Shown here: positions 58,891-64,000 of the stretch, one piece after another
Layout of the letters: every line of letters starts with the position of its first letter
How positions within the stretch are numbered: position 1 is the stretch's first letter
From: Benincasa hispida
Lineage: Eukaryota; Streptophyta; Magnoliopsida; Cucurbitales; Cucurbitaceae
Assembly: GCF_009727055.1 (NCBI RefSeq)
Contig: NC_052355.1
Span: forward strand, 1,657,740 to 1,721,739
DNA length: 64,000 nucleotides
Reading direction: 5' to 3'
The notes under the pieces: model-generated
Databases searched by the model: none
What the model was told of the DNA's origin: nothing
The model's input: only the letters and a program-made list of their open reading frames with translations
Made by a program: the position numbers and the translations under genes

Positions 58891-60180
58891 TGACAGATTT
58901 ATAATTCCAAGTAAATGTGATTAAAAGCAATCCAATTGCATTTATAATTGTGGCTCATTACGATTGATCTATCAATAAAATCTCATTACGATTACACCAA
59001 TTTTTATTATCGATTGATAAATGTGGCCATAGTTCAATCATAGTGAGTTACAGGCCTCAATCACAAAGGAAATTTTATTTATTTGATTTTGTTTACATAA
59101 AAATTCAATTTATGTTGACCCATTTACACTAACACTGCTAATGGAATGAAACATGTTGAGCCCGTTTTGCACATTTTACCCATTTGTCTTCTCCTTCTGC
59201 TCATCCCTCAAACGCTCTTTGTTGTAATCTTTAAGCTTAGTATTTGGCTTTGGATTATCTGTTCCATTTTTTCATTCATTCGGTTGATCTCCGTAATGAC
59301 TCTCTATGGGTTTGCTTTTATTTTCATTGCTCGATTGTAGGTTTGTTCATGCATGTTGTTGATTGTACATTCATTTGCCATTTCAAATCACGTTTAGTGG
59401 ATAAATGGTTCTTGTAGACACCATGTTTCATTCAAATTATAAAATACTGATAAACACTATCGATTGTAATCAAGTGGATCCAACTTTTCATATTCTCATC
59501 GATTATTTTTATTTATACATGCATAAATGTGGTGTTAGTCACTCATATCACTTAAATTATTGTACGTCAAACTAATCCATGTATTAAGACATAGACTTAT
59601 TATAATTAAAATAAAATAGTAGATAGATATAATTGAAGCTTTTAAAAAAATTATGATAAATATAAGACAAACTATCAAGATTTATGTGGGTGAATATGTA
59701 TATAGAGAGAGTAGTTTCGAATCGAGATTAGCTTTTCTTTAAATATATTTCTTTAAAAAATAAAATAATGTTTTTTTTTAACTTTTAAGGACAAACGTAG
59801 TTTTTAAACTTTTAAGTTTGTGTCTAAGTTTTTTTGTACTTTAAAAATTGTCAATAGCCCAAGTTCCTCAACTTTTGATTTTGTGTCTAGATCCATAAAT
59901 TTAAATAATTTTAATAAGTTTGAATTTTCAATTCTGTATTGTGTTTCTAAGATATTAACAAAATGTAAAAATAAATTGATATGTTGAATATAAAATTAAA
60001 TTATAAAGATATATCCTAAACATATAATTGTTTGTCTTGTATAGATCCATGAATTTTAAAAAATGTTGAACAACTCAAATACTTATTTGACAAAATATTG
60101 AAATTTTGAGGACGTAGTAAATTAAAATGGTCTGTTTAATAAACTATATTAAACATATTTTAAGGTTCGAAGATATATTG
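58891..60180. other. AT-rich non-coding part of D2
   Basis: Collinear with 43368-44595; no gene seen. It ends with TATTG, the R5 target duplication. Confidence 0.5.
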
Positions 60181-62005
60181 TGTTGGGTTTTATGTCCTAA
60201 AACTCGCAGTTTGTAAAATGATAAACATTTTCTATAATCAATAAATTATTATTGATTTTATAAATTGTATGAAAGTCTAAATCCAATAAACTATGATACA
60301 TGACTATTACATGAGTACTTGAACTTTATGTGGAGACATAAGAGTGGATCAGGTTTGAGTAAATAGTCAAAATGATCTACAGTACATGAATAAGATTGGG
60401 TACCTTATTCTGGTAACACCATTGGATGCGGCCTACTCTGTAGTTATTACAAAGAGTTGTAAAGTGCTACATACGATGTGATCCTAATTCGTACATGTTA
60501 TGGCATGAGGAGTGGGGGCGTCCTATGTAATGAGTTTGCATAAGATCGAACCAAGAAATAAGTCACTCTTACTTTATAACGCTATTTAATCCTGAGCTAA
60601 CTATGAACTCTTGTCTATTCCGGATTATGATTAGATTTGCATAGGTGAGGGTTGGCTCAACAACGCCGGCTCAATAAGACTCCCATTTCAGGGGTAAGAC
60701 CTAATAGATAGTTGGGGACGTAGGGTGCAAGACAGAGTTCATGCCTACCTGATTTAAGAATAGGAGAAAAGTTGTTCTCTCAAGTACTGAATCTAGGTCT
60801 TAAACAAGGGGCCCCACCCTTTCATTGGGCTGAGAGAGTTTGATTTAGTGATGGATCATAAACTAGTTGTTCATTAGAGGATCAGTAGGAAGTTGAGGAA
60901 TAAGACGTAATCTCGGAGGTAAAACAGATATTTGTCCCAGCCGTTATTACGAACAACCTGTGAAGGGTCAACTTGCTGATTATGGTTAAATCATGTGGAC
61001 ATAATATATCTACAATGAGGGGAATGCAACTACGAGCTTTAGTAGAGTGACCCATTAGGTAACGAATGAGAATTAATCTGGTCTAATGAGTTTAACCAAT
61101 TAATCTCGAATCGTTGGAGTCCATGATCTGTAGGTTCGCGAGATCCCCCTACCTCGTAAATGGAATAGCTATAGAATAATGTGATAAGTTAATTTGAAAC
61201 GTTCAAATTTGAATTAAGGGAATTAGTAATTATATGAGATATAATAGCATGTTTAATTTGAGAATTAAACGAAATAGGAGAATTTATATTTAAATATGAT
61301 TTAAATATATATAGATGGATGTGTGTAAAAATTAATTTAATATTTGATATTAAATTAATTAAGTTTTATTTAAAAATTAATTTATGAAATTAATTTTATA
61401 AAATTAAAATTTTTAGTTTTAAAATAAAAAATGGATTTTAAAAAATCAAGTTTTTTTTTTATTCTGAGATAAAATTGGAAAATGGGAAAAACAATTCAAA
61501 AAATGGAAAAACATGTTTTTCCATTATCCATCTTCTTCATGCTCACACACTTTCCATTTGCTCTTCTTCATTTACTTCAAGCATGAACTGCAACTCATTC
61601 GACTTTCTTCCTTGCATGATGGTCTGCAGTATATTGAAGAGTTTGGAGTGAATTTCAGGGGTTCCATTCAAGAGAGAATTTTAGAGAAAATTCGTGCTGA
61701 AGAAAGTGTTCTTCAATAAGATTGTTGCTGTGAGTAATTCTCCTCCATTCCTTGATTCAAGCTTATTTTGAGTCCCACAACTCAATCTAGAGCACCAAGA
61801 GAATAGTGGGAAAGATCTTGAGGTGATATGTAACAAGATTCGAGGAAGAATGTAGTTGGTGATCGAGCTTTGAAGAGGTTCTACAAAGGTATGTCATGAA
61901 ACTCACTTGTTTTCTGTAAGCGCATACTTTATATTTTGCGAAAATTAATGAATTAGAGTGCCTAAATGATCATTTTTGCTTCCGCTTTACTGATACAATC
62001 CTACA
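60181..62005 (+). mobile_element. R5 copia-like solo LTR with TATTG target duplication (D2)
   Basis: 1,825 bases, TGTTGGGTTTTATG to ATCCTACA, with TATTG at 60176-60180 and 62006-62010. Same insertion as 44596-46453. Confidence 0.8.
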
Positions 62006-62405
62006 TATTGAATATAAAATTGAAAATTTTAAATACTCATTATTAGACACTTTTTACACTTGAAAGATTAAATATACTACCATAAAAATTCAAAGATTAA
62101 ACCTATAATTTAATCTTGAAAAAAATGAGGATGAATTTATCCAGAGTTGTTCTAGGAAGTGCTACTTAAAGCTCTTAAGAAAATTGGCATAAATTGGGTA
62201 TTTTTGAAACTATTGCAAAAATAATAATAACTTTTTTTTGTCTTTATTACGCTCCATCTCTTAAAAAGGATTCAAAAATGCGACATTTATATGGCAATAA
62301 AGTTGTAGAATTGTTATTACATCCATTTTTTGAGAGACAATATTTGAAATAAATTACCATTTATTTGAAATTTTGATTTAAAATTATAATCGAGGCATCT
62401 GAATA

Positions 62406-62468
62406 AGGGATTTTAGCCCAAGTCTCCACAGCTACAACGTGAAATTCTCACCACTAAACTATAGCCAC
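62406..62468 (-). pseudogene. tRNA-His relic, longer copy (D2)
   Basis: Minus strand: GTGGCTATAGTTTAGTGG, then AATTTCACGTTGTAGC. The anticodon position reads GTA after a G-to-A change; then GTGGAGAC and a degraded T arm (GGGCTAAAATCCC) follow. It lacks only the acceptor 3' strand and CCA side. The D-arm and variable region match plant tRNA-His closely, so D2 preserves more of the relic than D1. Confidence 0.72.
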
Positions 62469-62942
62469 TTTTATATTTTTGCACGCAAAATTTAAATCCC
62501 ATTAGGTTTTGCTAATTCTATTAAATACTTAGCTTGAATTAATCGTAATGTTTGTTTATTTGTTCTGTTTTATTTTTAAATTTTGAAATACATTATTAAC
62601 ACCAAAATCAATAAATAATAGGATAACATTTTAAACAGTAAAACTGCTTAAAATATTTTCAAGCATAACAAAATGTTTCTATCTATAGTGATAGACTACA
62701 ATGGGCATCTATTAGTAGGTGATAGACGATAATCTTAACATTGTGTGATGCTAATATTTTGTAAGTGTTATAGATATTAAAGTTTATTCAATTACTCATG
62801 TTTATGTATCGATGAAAAATCACAAGTTCTCAATCAAGGCTCTGTTACCATATGCAAGTTTTTAACTTCATAATTATACAATAACCTTAACATTATCTAA
62901 AACAATAAAAGTCATGATCTTTAAACGAGATGATTTTCACAA
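62469..62942. other. AT-rich non-coding part of D2
   Basis: Collinear with 46914-47386; no gene seen. Confidence 0.5.
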
Positions 62943-64000
62943 TAACAATTTTGTGTTTTTTTTTTCACTATTTTAAAATCCATCAACTTATAAATAAAAA
63001 CAAACAAAAAGAACTTTTATTTCCTTCTTTTTCTTAAATAAAGAATATAGATTTTTTTTTTTCATTTTTGCATTTTAAGTGAGAATAAATTTTCAAGTTT
63101 CATATTTTGTAGGATAAAATAAAAGATTTTATTGTGGTAGGGAGAATAATGGTTTTAATGTTCAATTTTTTTTTTTTTTTTAGAAAATTATATTTAATTC
63201 AATTTTGGAAGGATCTAATTATGATAAATATTTTTAAAAACCAATCAAATAATTCTCAATTGTTTTTCTTTAATTTTTTCCTTCTAAATTTATATTTAAA
63301 TTTTATTTTTTCTAATCAAGAAGGGTTTGGAAATTCTTTAAATTGGAGGTTCAGAATACATTCTAGACACACAATACCAAAATAAAAAAAAACTCTGGCC
63401 ATTTTTTCTCAAAATTTATTGTTTCTTTTCATTCTCCATGTTTTTTTTTTCTAGTGATTTTCTCCCTAAAAATAACATCACCATACATTTTTTTTCCTCA
63501 ATCATTTTCCTTTTCTCCATAATCCTATTTTTCTCTATTTCTCATCTACATTTTGTTTCTCATTTTTTTCAAGTGGCTTTATTTCTTCTTTTTATGTTTG
63601 AATATTAATCTAATTAATATTTTTTTTATCCATTTAATTTGTACATGTTAAATTTTGTGCAAGCTTGCGGCATATTTGATTTATGTATTGTTTGTATATT
63701 AAACCTTCAGAATATTTTGTTTTCTTATTTCTCTTTTAATTAGTGTTATTTTCATATTATTATTGTTTGGTTTTTAGAAATATCTAAGATTGATTATTTG
63801 AAAACCTTCTTATTAATGATATTCAATCTATGATATGTACTTAAATTTATTTTTTAATTTAATTCTAGATTTCCAAAAGCAAACTTTTCAATGATGGAAT
63901 CTTGAATACTCACGATGTCGATGTTTGGATTCTTTAGGAAGAAAGTCAATGTTTTGGGATGCCAAGACTTGATGTCAATATTTTATTTTAAACCAAGTTT
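62943..64000 (+). mobile_element. R4 LTR, start deleted, cut by window end (D2)
   Basis: Collinear with 47440-48440 and continues as GATGTCGATGTTTGGATTC, uninterrupted by the R1-like piece found in D1, then matches 54620-54705 (GGGATGCCAAGACTTGATGTC). The frame 63134-63385 is T-rich LTR sequence without a domain. Confidence 0.55.

Overview
The window is repeat-dominated plant nuclear DNA with no intact host gene that I can support. Signs of a flowering plant are Ty3/gypsy elements with a plant-type Gag, a Tat/Ogre-type primer binding site, copia-type primer binding sites matching initiator tRNA-Met, a chloroplast atpF fragment and tRNA-His relics. The species cannot be named from this sequence. 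DNA outside the transposons is AT-rich. Nearly every long reading frame is decayed transposon coding sequence or a translated tandem repeat.

Repeat families, named here for convenience: R1, R2 and R3 are long terminal repeats (LTRs) of Ty3/gypsy elements. R4 is a Tat/Ogre-like element with an AT-rich leader and a tandem array before its 3' LTR. R5 is a copia-like LTR that reads TGTTGGG to CTACA. R6 is a copia-like LTR next to a GCTCTGATACCA primer site.

Layout: 1-3443 is a second copy of 23857-27340 (R2 into R1 into R3) and ends at a single N at 3444. 3445-4030 is a LINE relic plus a minisatellite. 4602-5631 is R3. 5632-10942 (S1) and 13441-18770 (S2) are near-identical 5.3-kb blocks (R6 plus the R4 3' region), separated and followed by R3 and R1 pieces. 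21245-21748 is LINE plus minisatellite, broken at 21749 by a 20.35-kb gypsy nest (21749-42099) flanked by the target duplication CCTTC. Inside the nest, element E2 (26109-40724, flanks CATTG/CATCG) carries the decayed RNase H-integrase-chromodomain end of a pol gene. Inside E2, element E3 (30336-38855) carries decayed gag, protease, RT and RNase H, an 83-N gap and a chloroplast insertion in its RT.

From 42100 the broken host block resumes as D1 (to about 48440). It is repeated as D2 (55408 to the window end), where a solo R3 LTR with perfect TAATG flanks interrupts it at 56067-58054. Both D blocks hold the same LINE relic, foldback, R5 LTR with TATTG flanks, tRNA-His relic and R4 LTR. Between D1 and D2 lies a pol-less R4 element (47387 to about 54720), whose 3' region is S3.

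Relative order read from nesting: R5 inserted before the D duplication; the E1 nest and the solo R3 LTR came after it, one in each copy. Two things look like assembly effects rather than biology: a complete Nextera mate-pair junction adapter at 40892-40929, and S1 versus S2 differing almost only by single-base length changes.
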